The position numbers and the translations under genes were made by a program. Below are positions 23,601 to 35,817 of a DNA stretch of 64,000 nt, piece by piece. The notes under the pieces were generated by a model that made no database searches, was not told the DNA's origin, and saw only the letters and a list, made by a program, of their open reading frames with translations. The stretch's first letter is position 1; each line of letters opens with the position of its first letter. Source of the stretch: Rhodosorus marinus (lineage: Eukaryota; Rhodophyta; Stylonematophyceae; Stylonematales; Stylonemataceae); NCBI GenBank assembly GCA_029953675.1, contig JAMWBK010000006.1, positions 1,364,001 to 1,428,000 on the forward strand, given 5' to 3'.

Positions 23601-24239
23601 AGGGAAGTTTTGACTAGAGCAACACCAACTTCGGGTACCACAAGTCCCGAAACCTGATATGAAGTCAGTCCAGGTGTTCACGTGCTCGGTACTTCGGAAG
23701 GTGGTCTAGGAATTGGCCTGGTTCCATTGTTCACGAACGTAATTGGAGCGGAACTGGCTAGCTCCATCGAATTCCAGCTCCGTATACCGAACATGGAATA
23801 CGGTAAACTATTTAATTTGCGACGGGAAAGATCACCCTCAGCTAAATGGGGGATACCATATACTGGCTTCACACTTGCGCTCAAATGGAGATCCTCCAAA
23901 GATCGCAGGAACCGAAACCTATGGAGCATGTCACAGCGTTCAAGGTTGTACGGCAATCATGGGGAGACCTAATGGAAGGTTGGAAGGAAGATACTACCAT
24001 TAAACCCCACTGAAGCATCCTCTCCGTCGGGACGTGGATGAACTGCTGGGCAAGTGACTGAACCTCCTACGTTCCCATGCAGAAAGTCCTATTATTGAGA
24101 AATCTGTTCCGTCCTGGCTCAAAAAAAGAGGAAGGTGCCATTCATGCCCCTTTTCAAAATTAAACGATTTGTTGATTTCGAAAACAGCTTGTTTCACCTC
24201 GTTTCGCATCGTCCAGTCTCCTCTTTTTTTAAATATATA
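20601..24239. other. gene-poor spacer with one hairpin
   Basis: No convincing gene. An imperfect hairpin at 21116-21152 has 18-bp arms (CAGTAAAATCACCTATCA) with one mismatch. A run of 14 G lies at 21746-21759. A minus-strand frame at 22437-22596 starts like a mitochondrial presequence (MMLRALTRTQQTTVAVWAKS) and meets a good donor (CAG|GTAAGA), so a first exon is possible, but no following exon was found. Copia-like text (KLYKSSYGLSPAP) near 22130 on the minus strand is too short to call. Confidence 0.35.
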
Positions 24240-25140
24240 TGAAGCCGTTCAGAAAGATTTTATTGCTTTTTTCCCGCTCCATATGTTTCCCAAGGGGTGA
24301 TAAACGCTCGTGGCTGAGGAAGGCCTGTATATTTTCTACCGTTTTATTTGGAAGTTTTTTTGTGCTACCACCATAGAAAATGCGCTCAAAAGACGCGATC
24401 TCAATAGTGTGAAATACTGTTTCCTTTGAGGAAAAAATTGCTGTCAGTGCGAAGAGAAGGCTTGTGTCTTATGGTTGTTTCCTGGTCGGTGTTCGTTGGC
24501 TATCTTTTTGTATTAATTTTTCACAGTGTCGCTATGTTGATGGGATGCGAGAAATTGATTCTGTCTTTTTTAGGAAATCGTAAACTTTTGTGGGTGCGCG
24601 ATACGCAACCAGTCTCTCAGCTTTTTTTCATTATGAAGATAGAATGCGAGAAATCGACGGGTTATGAACGGGTGTGGTTTTTCCGTTTTTTTAGAGGGGT
24701 TTGACTGACTTTTTGAGAGCTTTTTAAAAGGGGGGGGTAGAAGGTCTTCGTTTTTCCCGGCTCGGTCTCAGTTGTTAGAAATTTGTTTTTCTCTAATTGT
24801 TTTGTAGTGTATGGAACGGGGATGGAATAGTGGGCGACAGCCGTGGCCCAGAGACTTTTTTTTTGTTTTTAGGGGGCCTGTGTTTGGTTCTAATTTTTTC
24901 CATTCTCATGACTTGGAGATCCATGCAAACAGTTTCCGATATATAGTGGATTAAGTCTGATGGTGACCAGCCTTTGGGTATGGAGTGCACGGAGGAAAGG
25001 TATGTTGACGCGTTTTGCGGAAACAGCGTAGGTACTTAAAGAGAATAATTCAAGCATTGTGTACACAGGCGGAAGTGGGTGGTATTTGTTGTCTTTCCTC
25101 CCGTAGAAGCTGGGTTTGGACGTGAAATGCTAGCTATATC
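24240..25140 (+). promoter_or_regulatory. long G+T-rich 5' flank of the C2H2 gene
   Basis: For about 850 bases the plus strand is T/G-rich and C-poor, with poly-T and poly-G runs, ending close to the start codon of the zinc-finger gene. The pattern matches the 5' flanks of the ERV-PDI and LCB2 genes. Confidence 0.45.
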
Positions 25141-25590
25141 ATGCTCGTCACGGATAGATCTGGCGGTACGACGGTGAGCAGCGCGCGCATGTGTTTCTTA
25201 TGGGATGGGAGTGCGCCTGAGCAAATGGATGTGAGAAGCTTGCTGACCAGCGACACTACGGACGAAGAGAAATGTACGTTCGAAGTTGTCAGGTCGCTGA
25301 GATCTGGGAACGAGCAAGAGCCGGGGGTGCTTTATGGAGTACAAGGAGGTCAGATGGGTTTGACCTACTTGGTCGAAAAGCCTTTTTTTTGCGGCCGGTG
25401 TCTGAGAGCGTTTACGACAAAGAAGTCGCTTAGAGTGCATGAGAACACTGTACATTTGGGTATGCGACAATACGAGTGCAAGGTCTGCGGTAGACACTTT
25501 GGCACGCGAAGCAGCATGAAAAGACACATCAGCCACAAGCACGGAGAGAACGAGCAACGCACATCGTCGAAGTCTCCCAGCAAAGGATGA
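25141..25590 (+). CDS. two-finger C2H2 zinc-finger protein
   Basis: A single exon of 149 aa. Two adjacent C2H2 fingers occupy about residues 82-133: FFCGRCLRAFTTKKSLRVHE with a second His in NTVH, then YECKVCGRHFGTRSSMKRHI ending SHKH. Each finger has C-x2-C-x12-H-x4-H spacing. The N-terminal ~80 residues are unstructured and acidic in places (TSDTTDEEK), and the tail is Ser/Lys-rich. This is probably a nuclear DNA-binding regulator, but targets cannot be inferred. The inverted-duplication element starts about 170 bp downstream. Confidence 0.75.
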   Translation: MLVTDRSGGTTVSSARMCFLWDGSAPEQMDVRSLLTSDTTDEEKCTFEVVRSLRSGNEQEPGVLYGVQGGQMGLTYLVEKPFFCGRCLRAFTTKKSLRVHENTVHLGMRQYECKVCGRHFGTRSSMKRHISHKHGENEQRTSSKSPSKG

Positions 25591-25763
25591 AGCTGTCGTG
25601 CAAATTGGGGAACTCAACTGAATCCAGGAATCGGCTTGTAGCCCTGCGCGAGCACCCAAGGCCCCAGGGTGCTCCGAGGCTCGTTTGCGAAGAGCCCGGA
25701 GAGTATCCTCTGTTGATGCCTGAGGCCGGGGTGTGAAAGTCCTCGGATTAAGATTAAGATTAA

Positions 25764-26912
25764 GATCATCTCTGCGATTGCGGAGGCATCATTCTTGAAA
25801 CGATCCTGGGCAGCTCGCCATCTTCCTATGTGTGTCTGTGTGACCGCTTTACCATTGTATTCTTGCCCCGCACCGAATCTTTGATTCTCTGCAGGTTGGT
25901 AGGCTGTAATATTTGGAGCATTTTGAGTTGTGTACCATACGCGAAGCTTTTCTTGTGATGAGTACAAGCTTCCGCTTCACGATCACGTCGTGGATATACA
26001 AGCGTCACGAATTGTTTTGAACGACCAGCTGAAAGCGGTACGAGGCCGAAGAGGAAACTATTATCATATTCTAATGCGTGGCCAGAGTATAGGAGAACGC
26101 CAATAATACAAAAACCAAGAGTTTTTTGAGCAAACTTCACTGACTAGATTGAAAGAAGCCCCAAGAAAGGGTGGGATCATGCCAACAAAAAACCAAACAT
26201 GGAGTCTTCCTTTTTTTTGGTTTGCACGAGAAAGTATAGTGGAAAGGATCAATTGCTGGCGGGACCACCAGCAATCAACCTGAAAAGTCGTCTAACCTTC
26301 CAAAACAACAAGAAGACCGAAAGAATATTTGACCCGTAGAACACGGGAAACCCGATCATCAAATCAGATTCTGTCATATAGTTTGTTGACCATTCACAAT
26401 TTTTGCTGGACCAACCCGCGCGTAGAAAGCGAAAATGGGTGCAGTCGTTTCATTGTATTGCAGGGGATATATAGACAGTACCAGGAGCCAACGAGCGTCG
26501 GGCTCCTCGATTCCGTCTGGAAATGGCTCGGCTCTGGTGCTCGAAGCCAAGTCCGTGTTTCCCTCCTCCACTTCCTCAGAACCACGTGGGCCGGACTCCG
26601 CTGTGAGGGTGCACATGAACGAGCATAAAAAACCATGAAAATTGAAAAAAACCTTAAAATATGATGAAAGAAGAAAACCTGAAAAGTACATAGAAGATAT
26701 ATTTAAGGTTTTTACTTATAAAACGCGTCCCACGACGGGGACAGAGGAGACGGTATATTTAGGTTTGATGACTGGTGTAGCTGGAGATGAGTAAGGAAAG
26801 CAAGCAGGGGCCTGTCCATATGCGAGAGATCCGCTCATATGTCCAATGCCGATCAATCTCGAGTAAATGATGCTGACGCTGCTCAATAAGCAAAAAGAAA
26901 AAAGTTAGCATC
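25764..26912 (-). mobile_element. left copy of a rearranged duplicated element
   Basis: Positions 25764-26108 match 29798-30140 in inverted orientation at what looks like well over 90% identity. Positions 26271-26402 match 29661-29797, also inverted. A ~160-bp segment (26109-26270) is extra in this copy. Positions 26820-26912 match 29565-29655 in direct orientation, so that part has flipped relative to the rest. The matched core keeps an open minus-strand frame (RFGAGQEYNGKAVTQTHIGR) shared with the other copy. Confidence 0.75.
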
Positions 26913-29564
26913 TTTGACTGAAACACCCCCCCCCTCCCCTTCCTCCCTCCCCCCTTACCCCCACTTACTGAAAAGGAGCTGTTCATCATAATCACTTTGA
27001 AAACAATGAATTTGCTTATGAAGAGAAAAGAGGGTATCACGGGCAGAGAACAGCGGACCGAAAACATTCGGTGGATTGGAAATATTTCCGTGAACAAGAT
27101 AAAAAAAAAAGGACCAAGCTGAGAACGGAAAAAAGAAGAAACGAAAATTTTAAGCCCACCAGTTGCTATCTGAACGAGTCCTCAGATGGGTCACCTTCGA
27201 CAAAGGAAACAGGAAAGGAGGACCGGTAAAGCACACCGACGACGTGAACATAATAAATATTATCTGAAGGTAATTGTAATTTGGCGCCCCCAAATCGAAC
27301 GAGCAGCAAAAGTGTTTACTAGAGCGAAAGGGGGGGGGGGGGAAGGATTGGGATCGGTTGGGTGGGTTTTCTGGGAAGAAATGAAGCTACGTGGTTCTAA
27401 AACCTCTTTTTGGCCATTTACGAGGACTGTTTTCCCGGCGAGAGCCGGCCTACTTTGAACGGGTATTTTGGGGGGGGATCAATAGTTGCGAAGAAGACGT
27501 AATTATTTTCTAAATCAGTCATTGATCCAAGCATATGTAGTAATATTAGAGATATATGAGGCCCGCAACAAAACCGGAAAAAAGATTCTTCCGCATTTTT
27601 TCTTTGTTTGTTGAACAGTCGTTCTTTTTTTTGGGGGGGGGGCCGGCGGTGGAATTCCAATTTCACAAAAAGTACCTATTTACATCCCGAAATGATAGAA
27701 AGTTCTCCATAAGAACTAATTTTTTGCGTAACCCCCCCTTCCCCAACCCCCAAACGTCTTTGAGTGCTAAATATTCAACTTTGGATATTGAAGTGTCCGT
27801 ATTTGATTTTCTTGAACGCCTCTGAAACCTTCGTCAGAAAAAAAAGAGCCCTTTTTTGTGCCTACGGTGAGTGACTTTCATGGAATTGATTTCATCGTTC
27901 TTCTTATCCAACGGTTTGGTTCATAAAATTTCTCGAATTAGTCAAATCTATTTTTAAAACAGGTCGACCCAAGAAGGTGGTTGATCGAATCTAAATGCTG
28001 ACAGGCAAAAAAAAATCCCCCCCCCCCCCAAAAAGAAGAAAAGGTTCCTTTTTGTTCTATTGGATTTGTGTTCTCGTTTCTCTTAGTTTTAATCTATCGT
28101 CCGGACAGAGCATTTCAACCTTAGTCTCGCCTGGGGTTAGCACCAGCCTAAAGCGGCACAATACTGCAACCCCAAGTCTTTGGAACGATTGTTCTTGTGC
28201 GTGTCGAAATTCAGGTACTATGAACCCCCTGAGTACAACGTCAAGACGGAATACACTGCGACATACATCAAGGATCGAACGGTCGCAGATCAATCTAAAC
28301 TAATCATAGAATTTACGGCCTGCATTGTTTAATCGGGAGTCTAGCGTCTACTTATGTTGGCGCACAGTTGTAGCCGGACAGAACGACACGATCAGGGCCA
28401 GGCTGACAACGGAGAAAGCCAGGGAGACGTCAGGCTAGGCGAGAGCAAGGGGTAACTGTAGCCAACTGCGACACCAAAAAATAGAACATAGATGGCTACC
28501 AAAAATAGCAGTGTGTCTAGATGAGAGAAATGTAGAGGCCTAGTCTGAGGCTATAAATAGGCTAGGACGGAGTCGAATATGATAGGACTTAGTAAAGAGA
28601 ACCCAGGGGGAAAAGTTCTTTGGACTTATCAAGCAACTCTCCGTGAGGGGGTGGGTTACTTGGGCGAAAAGACCCAACACTTAGACGTCGAGTAGCAAGG
28701 ATATATATAAACTGTATAGGTTGCATATGCATTTATGGGCATGAATTATGAGAGCAGTAAGCCTAGAAGCAAGACCAGACTAAACCAAGTGAGCATTCAA
28801 TAAGTGAATCTTAACCCCTGAGAGGAGTGTCGTACAATCCTCAGGGTAGGGTTTGCTTGTTCTGGCGATGTGGATATTGCAAAGCGGATGACTTTGCGAC
28901 AGTGGGTCATTTGAGTGAGAACGCCCGACTCCTTGCCGGAATGGGCACCCCCAGAAACCGGCTTCGAGGGCCGAGCCTCGGGTTGGGGAGGCGTATTCCG
29001 ATGCACGAGGAGCTTGCAAGTATTGGCCAGCGGTGCTCCCTTTTTGTGATTCACCGGCTATGAGGTGCTTAGTTCAAGCGACTCAGGGACTCAGCGAACC
29101 ATCCACAATTTGCTGCCTCAGTCACATCCCAGCATATCAGGGAACCTCGCAAGGCATGGATTTGAGTATATAACAAAAAAAGCTACTATAAAGTGCCCGG
29201 ATGAAAGGAGCTCATTTCCCAAAGGGTCGCGAAAGCCCCCTCGCCAAAGCTATACTCTCATCCCATTTGACTTCAGATTGCTGTTGCATCATTGTCTATG
29301 CACCGAGGGAATATCAACACCAAAAAAAACAGTTTAATTACCAGAGCGAGGAGGTCGCTCATCCGTGGGTTGGATCCTTCGCGAAGAATTTCGACTGGGA
29401 GTCTCAGGGGGGGAGGACTGCCTTCGAGGCCTCGATCTTACCCCTAAGCCCAAGCTACGCTTATAGAGTATCTCCTCCCTTACGGTGTGCGTCTCTTGGT
29501 AGGTACGTACCGTCGCCAGAGTAGTAAGTCTCTAATAACACAGCGAGTAAGGAAAACAAATAGT
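26913..29564. other. spacer with oriented homopolymer runs
   Basis: C-rich sequence at 26925-26970 is followed by G runs at 27330-27342, 27469-27477 and 27633-27642, and then C runs near 27735 and 28017-28029. I see no gene. Confidence 0.4.
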
Positions 29565-30140
29565 GGCGAGAGATCCGCTCATATAGCAAATGCCGATCAA
29601 TCTCGAATAAATGATGTTGACAATGATCAAATCAGGAAAAAAGTTAGCATCTTTGCCAAAAATTGTGAGTGGTCAACAGACAATATGACAGAACCTGATT
29701 TGATGATCGGGTATACTCCGTATTCCATGGGTCAAATATTCTTTCGACCTTATTGTTTGTTTTGGAAGGTTCCACCACTTTCCGGTTGATTGATTGCTAT
29801 TATTGGCGTTTTCCTACGCTGGTCACGCACTAGAGCATGAAAATAGTTTCCTCTTCCGCCTCGTGCCGCTTTCAGCTTGTCGTTCAAAACAATTCGTGAC
29901 GCTTGTATATCCACGACGGGAGCGTGAAGCGGAAGCTTGTACTCTTCACAAAAAAGGCTTCGCGTATGGTACACAACTCAAAATGCTCCAAATATTACAA
30001 CCTACCAACCTGCAGTAAATCAAAGATTTGGTGCGGGGCAAGAATACAATGGTAAAGCGGTCACACAGACACACATAGGAAGATGGCGAGCTGCCCAGGA
30101 TCGTTTCAAGAACGATGCCTCCGCAATCGCAGAGATGATC
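29565..30140 (+). mobile_element. right copy of the rearranged duplicated element
   Basis: This is the contiguous form of the element, in the order 29565-29655, 29661-29797, 29798-30140. An open plus-strand frame (29937-30209) shares about 60 residues, with only two or three substitutions, with the left copy. I do not recognise the peptide, and no terminal repeat or target-site duplication was identified. Confidence 0.7.
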
Positions 30141-32798
30141 ATAATAAATAGGGTTCCGGAAGAAGCGGACATCAGCCCTCTTCGCAGTTCGAACCTTCGC
30201 GATTATTGACCCTGGCGCAGAGCAGAGTAGCAATGACTGGTGGCCCCTTTCGATTCATTCCACGCATTGTAACATTAAAATCCATGCTGTACAGCAGCCG
30301 ATGAAAGGTACAGGTTCCCGTGATGAGACATGAAAAACGAGGCTCTCCAGGGCGGACCACCCAGCCTCGCTCGCAAAGCCTCCAACCCTCCAGGGCCTCT
30401 AGTTTCATGAGAAAACCCTCCATCAACCGACCCCGGGCCGTATTCTGTTGTGAGCGCCATAAAGTTCTCGCGCCTTCCTGTGGTTTAGTAGCGACGTTTG
30501 TACAAGTCGGATATTCACCAGGTGATCTCTCAGTGCAAGAATTCAATGCTTTCCACCCAAATCCCGATCACGCCCTCCACTTGGCGATAGAAAGAACAAG
30601 TGTTAACAGCTAAGTTATTCCGATATTAGTTTCAAGAAAACGAGTGCGAAGACCACTTGGTATATGACACGCCACCTACACGGGTATCGGGCCATATTGG
30701 TTGGCTATATACTCTTAGTAGGAAAAACAAACCTGACAAACGATCATTTTTCCCAAGATGGATATTCATTGGCACACTTGGCTGTTACAGAAAGCCGCAG
30801 TGATATCGCGTTTGACGTTGATTCGTGAGCTGTAAAATACGCAACCATGTTTTATCAGTTCAGAAAACCCCTTTGGGGAGAGTGTGAGGAGGGGGGTGCT
30901 GGAGGTGGGAATGAAGTTTCATTGTTTGTTTTGATGGGTATGTGAGAAACACAGCTCTAGCCGGTCCGGAGAGGTATGGCTGGGCGTGTCGGGTAAGCTC
31001 CCCGCGGTGACAGCCGAAAAAAAGAATGGAAAGTAGTTGTGGGAGACTGGTTCCTCGTTTAACTCCTGATGCCCCTGAATCAGGATGATGTGATTTTTCT
31101 TTGAGTTTTTAAAATGACGACTGCTCCGACACCAGGTGGAGGGTAGAACGGGGGGGGGGTGGGTGCGAAATCTGATAGTTAAGTGTTTCAAGGATTTTCC
31201 ATTATATTGTGCCGGATACGTCAGAACAAAGAGCGCGAGTAGCCAAGTGGTTGACCGTACATGGAAAACGCCCCGTGGATTTACAATTGACTTGGAAGAA
31301 AAGGTTTACGCGGAGAGCAGGGGGAAAGGGCTAAACAAAGAATGAAAAGTAATTTATTGTTCAATTCACACATTTTGGCCTCGTCGACTGGTGCCTCTCG
31401 ACAGGTTCATCTAATTTCAACAGAATACAAGTTTTATCTTTAAAAGAATCAAGATTCAGGGACAGGGCTCCCGCCCCCGGCTTTTCCGCCTTTGTCGGCA
31501 GTGTCGAAACTCCCTTTAGGTGAAAAAAAAACATCCATACATATATTTCGAAGTTGCGCGAGCGCTCACCCGAAAAAAGGTAATGTCAACAGCGGTTATT
31601 GAAATCTTTGTGTTGGTTTTTTGGCATTGTCTGAGGTTAATTCTCTCAATATTACTGAGCAGCTGAGAAATACTCTGATGGACTTTACTTACCTGTTTTT
31701 CGGATAGTTTTAGTCATAAGGGCTGTGGCTAATCCAGGGGGGGCTGTATGACATATTGGCTGCCGTATTGAATCATGATTATTGTTGAGGTCGACAGGCT
31801 GTCATTCGTAATTTAATGATTTTTCTATGTACAAGAAGAATGCTTTTTGTTAACTGTCGATTTGAGGATCTGAGGCACAGGTTACCAACCCCGAGGAGGT
31901 AGATACGTACATGACGCAAGAAATGCGCCACAGGGAGAAGTGCAGGAGAGCCCGACGAAAAGGCTAAACCAAGACGGAATGGGAAGTGTGACCAACGATC
32001 AAGTTGATCCCCAAAGTACTCACGCATCCAAGAGTCTGTCCAGGGCGGCCCTAAAACCGAAGACTTCATCGAGGAGGCGGCATAGCGAGGAGCGACTGCT
32101 GGTCGAACCGGGCACCCTGGCGTCGGCAAGACGGCAAGAGCGTCAGAATAGACGCTTTGCTTATGGCAGCACCTCGGCGTCGTAAGGAAGCCGGTAGCCC
32201 TTCATTAACGGACTTTGTAGAATATCCTGAGTCTGAGTAGAGTTGGCCGGGAAGTAGGGAAACAAGTAGTTGAATATACAGCAAAAGGCAAAGCTAAATT
32301 CTTGAGATGGAAGAGCTCTTGTGAGCGGGTGGTTTCTACGCGTTGGGTCTGAGCTTGACCATCGACTCGCGAAGAATTGCTAACGGGGAACTTCACGAGA
32401 ACGGGATTGTTCGGGTCGATCCCTCTTTCTCCGGCGATTTGAGGTCAAGGAAGCTTCAGCAGCAATCGACAAGAGGATTGAGCTCCTATGTACTTGGGTC
32501 ATATCCGTTGTAACTTTCGGTTGAAATAGAAGTCGGGTCGAATCGCCTCTTTTTCAACGCTGAAGCTATGCAAACGATGACTGTCCACGTAATCCCTGGG
32601 GTCCCATTCAGAGTGTTGGAACGAACGGCGAGGTCCAGTAAATCTTCTATCAATGGAATAGTCTTACCGATAGAGGTTTACGAGGATGTGAATCATTTGA
32701 GCTGGTGTAGGTTACAACAACTGGTTTACTGGGTTTACAGTTGTTGGTGATTGAACCGAATCCGCAGGGACATCTTGGAGTCATCCTTTAGTGGACCC
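30141..32798. other. gene-poor spacer
   Basis: No convincing gene. A plus-strand GHPGVGKTARASE near 32108-32150 resembles the H2C2 region of Ty3/gypsy integrases (or a P-loop) but is bounded by stops, so it is at best a relic. A G run lies near 31150. Confidence 0.35.
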
Positions 32799-32845
32799 TC
32801 CTACCTCGATTGACTCGGGAACACAGCGGGCCAATCGAGGTAGGA
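32799..32845. repeat. inverted repeat, 14-bp arms, 19-nt spacer
   Basis: TCCTACCTCGATTG at 32799-32812 pairs exactly with 32832-32845. Confidence 0.85.
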
Positions 32846-33108
32846 CTAAGCAAGGCAGAGATCACGTGAATCCGTTACGGAAGCAAGCGGATCAGTCGTT
32901 GAAAGAGATAAATCTGCACCTCCAGCACCCATCGATACAAGTCAGCGAAGCACGAGCGACACTCAACAGGTCCCTGTGGAGGCAATTTAGTTCTTGCCAC
33001 CCAGGCTCGTCGAGTCGACGAAGGAGATCGTCCCTCTAGGAGAACGTAGCCAGCCAACCCATTCGAAGTTTTTCATGGCATCGATAGATATATCATTCCC
33101 TCTTTCGG

Positions 33109-33158
33109 GCTCCACTAAGTAGTTCTTTAGTCTATACTAAAGAACTACTTAGTGGAGC
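33109..33158. repeat. perfect hairpin, 23-bp arms, 4-nt loop
   Basis: The arms at 33109-33131 and 33136-33158 (GCTCCACTAAGTAGTTCTTT and three more bases) are exact complements around CTAT. It is the longest perfect hairpin I found in the window. Confidence 0.92.
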
Positions 33159-34198
33159 GTTTACGTTTACTGAGGACAACGGCCCCGGGGAGTTTCGGTG
33201 GTGGGTTTGCTGCTCATGTACGCGCCTGTGCACCGACAGCTCTGGGCTTGGCTTGCTGCCGAATATAAGCTAGGGGGGATTGAGTGGGACGGAGGTTTTC
33301 CTTGATAAGTGTGTGTGCATAGCTTGCACGTCTTTAATCGATGAAATCAACCTGAATACAGCGTTTTAGATGCGGCAGAAGCGTTCCAGAACTTCTTCAC
33401 AAACAGATGTATTACAGTTCGTTTCTATTCACGAACGCTACCACGTGCCTCCATTCAAAAAAACCGGAATGCTGGTAAGGAGCAGAAGCAAGTCCATTGG
33501 ACAAAGGACTATGGTTTCATTTTTCGAATAATTCAAAAAGGGTGAAGACAGACTCTATGTCTTAACGATTTTTTTAGAAAGTGTGAAAACGTATGTATTT
33601 TGGAATAAAATACGGGATAGAATCCTACATCATTGGGAGACTCAATGAGTAATTTTTTTTATTCCCCCGGGAAGGGTTGAGTTTTTCTTCGGATATATTT
33701 TATATTTTAATTACAAAACTTATTTATTGCTTTAGTCGAGAACCTTGGAGGGGTGATTGTGAGTGGAGTGGGTTCAGTATTGGATGTAGGATGAAAGTAC
33801 CTAGCAACGGATTCTGAAGAGGACAAAGGCGTTTGAGATGGAACCGCATCCGAGAACGCTGGAGAATAAACGTACCAGGAAATTTGAACGTAAACTGAGC
33901 CCTTCACTTCCGCATCTAGCTCCATTCGATCCAAGTGTTTACGTGAAGCTCCATATTCGTGGTCGTTTGGCTTCGGAGGAGCGTTGGCATACATAGGCAG
34001 TGGGTCAGTCAAGGTGGCCGCTACCCAGTGGTCGAAGCATTCTCATATTTTGTTCGGAACTACGTCGTGCCAAGTTTTTTTTCTCAGAGTGGCCTTGTGT
34101 TCTCCCATGGCCAGAACGCAGTGCGCTTACAGCGCTGTGGTTCTTGTACTTTCGACCTAGTGAGACGGATGCTCCTAAAACGTATTCTCAACCCCTGA
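33159..34198. other. spacer, no certain gene
   Basis: A 101-codon minus-strand frame (33707-34012) has protein-like text (PPKPNDHEYGASRKHLDRME) but no family match. Nothing else is seen. Confidence 0.3.
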
Positions 34199-34550
34199 GT
34201 TGTGTTGACTCTGGTCCTGACATGGATGACCGGTGCCGAGCGCCTGGGCTACTAGGTCACTCGTTTCAAAATACCAACAGTTATAGCGGCTGTAGTGGAA
34301 ACCAAGTAGCTCTCCCAAGCGGAGGGCGGGGTGGGGGTTATAGCCAACGGGGAGTTTCATGTAGGCCTGCCAAGTTGTGTCGACTCTGTTCCTGACATTT
34401 AAGGCCGGTCGCGGAAGCCAGGGCTGGGCTACTTGATCACTCGTTTCAGAATATCAACATTAATGGCGGCTGTAGTGGAAACAAAGCAGCTCTTCCCGGG
34501 GGGGGGGAGATGGGGGGTTATAGCCAACGGTGAGTTTCGTATAGGCCTGG
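34199..34550 (+). repeat. 176-bp tandem repeat, two diverged units
   Basis: Units begin at 34199 and 34375. Shared blocks include GTTGTG(T)YGACTCTG, CTGGGCTACT, TCACTCGTTTCA, GCGGCTGTAGTGGAAAC and GGTTATAGCCAACGG. Confidence 0.85.
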
Positions 34551-35817
34551 ATGAACAATTTAGCTCACGCGAAGGAGAATTCAAGATATACCATCTACTC
34601 ACACACGAAATTGGGTGTAGTAGATGCCATGCGAGACTGTGAGAGTCGTCGGTAGGAAACAACGCTCCTGAGGATAAACGGTTCTGTGTTTCGTGTCAGA
34701 TTTCTGTTTCCGATAGTGGAAAAGCTCCTCCCGAACTGTTTTTTGAGTCCTCTAAAGAACTTAACAGGCTCGATTCAAGCAGTTCAGAATCGAATCAGTA
34801 CTAAATCGCTGGAAGTGGTCTCTAACGAAGACTCCCTTCAGCAGGCAATTGAGCGCGTAGACCCGCTCCGTTCTGACCGCTTGGAGACAGGGGAGGAAGA
34901 ATCTCGCATGCCTTCATTACAATTTTTCTGGCTTTCGTTCAGAGAGGAGACCTTCAATTTCTCTTCCTCCTCTCGTTTACCAAGCTTTTGTGTCATAGCG
35001 GCCCTCGAAATCCCAGCGTTCACCTCCATGGCCGGGTCAATCGACAAGGCAACTCCTTTATTTCAAAAGTCATCATATAATGGATTCCTCATCATTCCAA
35101 ACGAGAATCTTTTGGGCATTCTGCTCCTGGCGACTTAAGTACGCCTTCTTCAGGGCCAAAGCAAGGAATCTGTCTGTCTCCTCGATACGTTAGTCTAGGG
35201 ATGTCTAAACTCGAACTAGTGAGCGGTTCTCCAGCTCCTCAAAAGGTTTCGTCGTTTCGTTCTCAGCGTCATGAAACCTTCTAGCCCGCAAGCGGTGGAA
35301 GTGCGTCTTGTCTCGAGTCGGCTGTAGATGCAACGATTGAAAGTTGTGATGGCGGCATTTTTGTTCCAGGATGAGCTTGGACAGCGTCCCGACTGGCAAC
35401 GCCAGAGCGGATGACAGATCATCTGTCAAGTGCACCCCAGCGATAGCAGACGCAGAGCGGGTGTCGAAATTTCACAAGGTGTAGGCCGTAAGCAGGGCAG
35501 GCTAGACTGCTCGGTACCTTGTAGCGTCAGCGTCGCTGAGGTACAATTGAGCAGCGCTTTCCTCCGCTCAATGTAAGGTCCACTCATGAACTTTTGAACT
35601 TTCATCACAGATGCGAAAAGTTTTGCTACGAAAACGGTACCTCTTGGAACCAGGCGCATAGCCCAGTCACAGCACGGTCTTGAGTCCTCACTCGCGGATG
35701 ACGAACCTACAAGAGGAGCGCAATGTTGCATACCCCGCAACGGGAACTGGGTAATTTCGGCGCTGCGATGCAAGCCCTCACCGTTAAGGACGAAGGAAAT
35801 CACTTTCCTTCACACGT
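34551..35817. other. spacer with unassigned open frames
   Basis: The minus strand at 34838-35047 reads as a charged, helix-prone peptide (REEEEKLKVSSLNESQKN) but has no family match. A minus-strand frame at 35426-35803 is unassigned. Confidence 0.3.

Noticed and set aside
31226..31310. tRNA-Ser/Leu-like 5' sequence (GCGCGAGTAGCCAAGTGGTTGA)
   Set aside because: No T-arm (GGTTCGANNCC) or matching acceptor 3' strand follows, so it does not fold as a tRNA.
32108..32150. P-loop-like GHPGVGKT
   Set aside because: Flanked by stop codons within a few residues; no Walker B or surrounding fold. A gypsy integrase relic is possible but too short to call.
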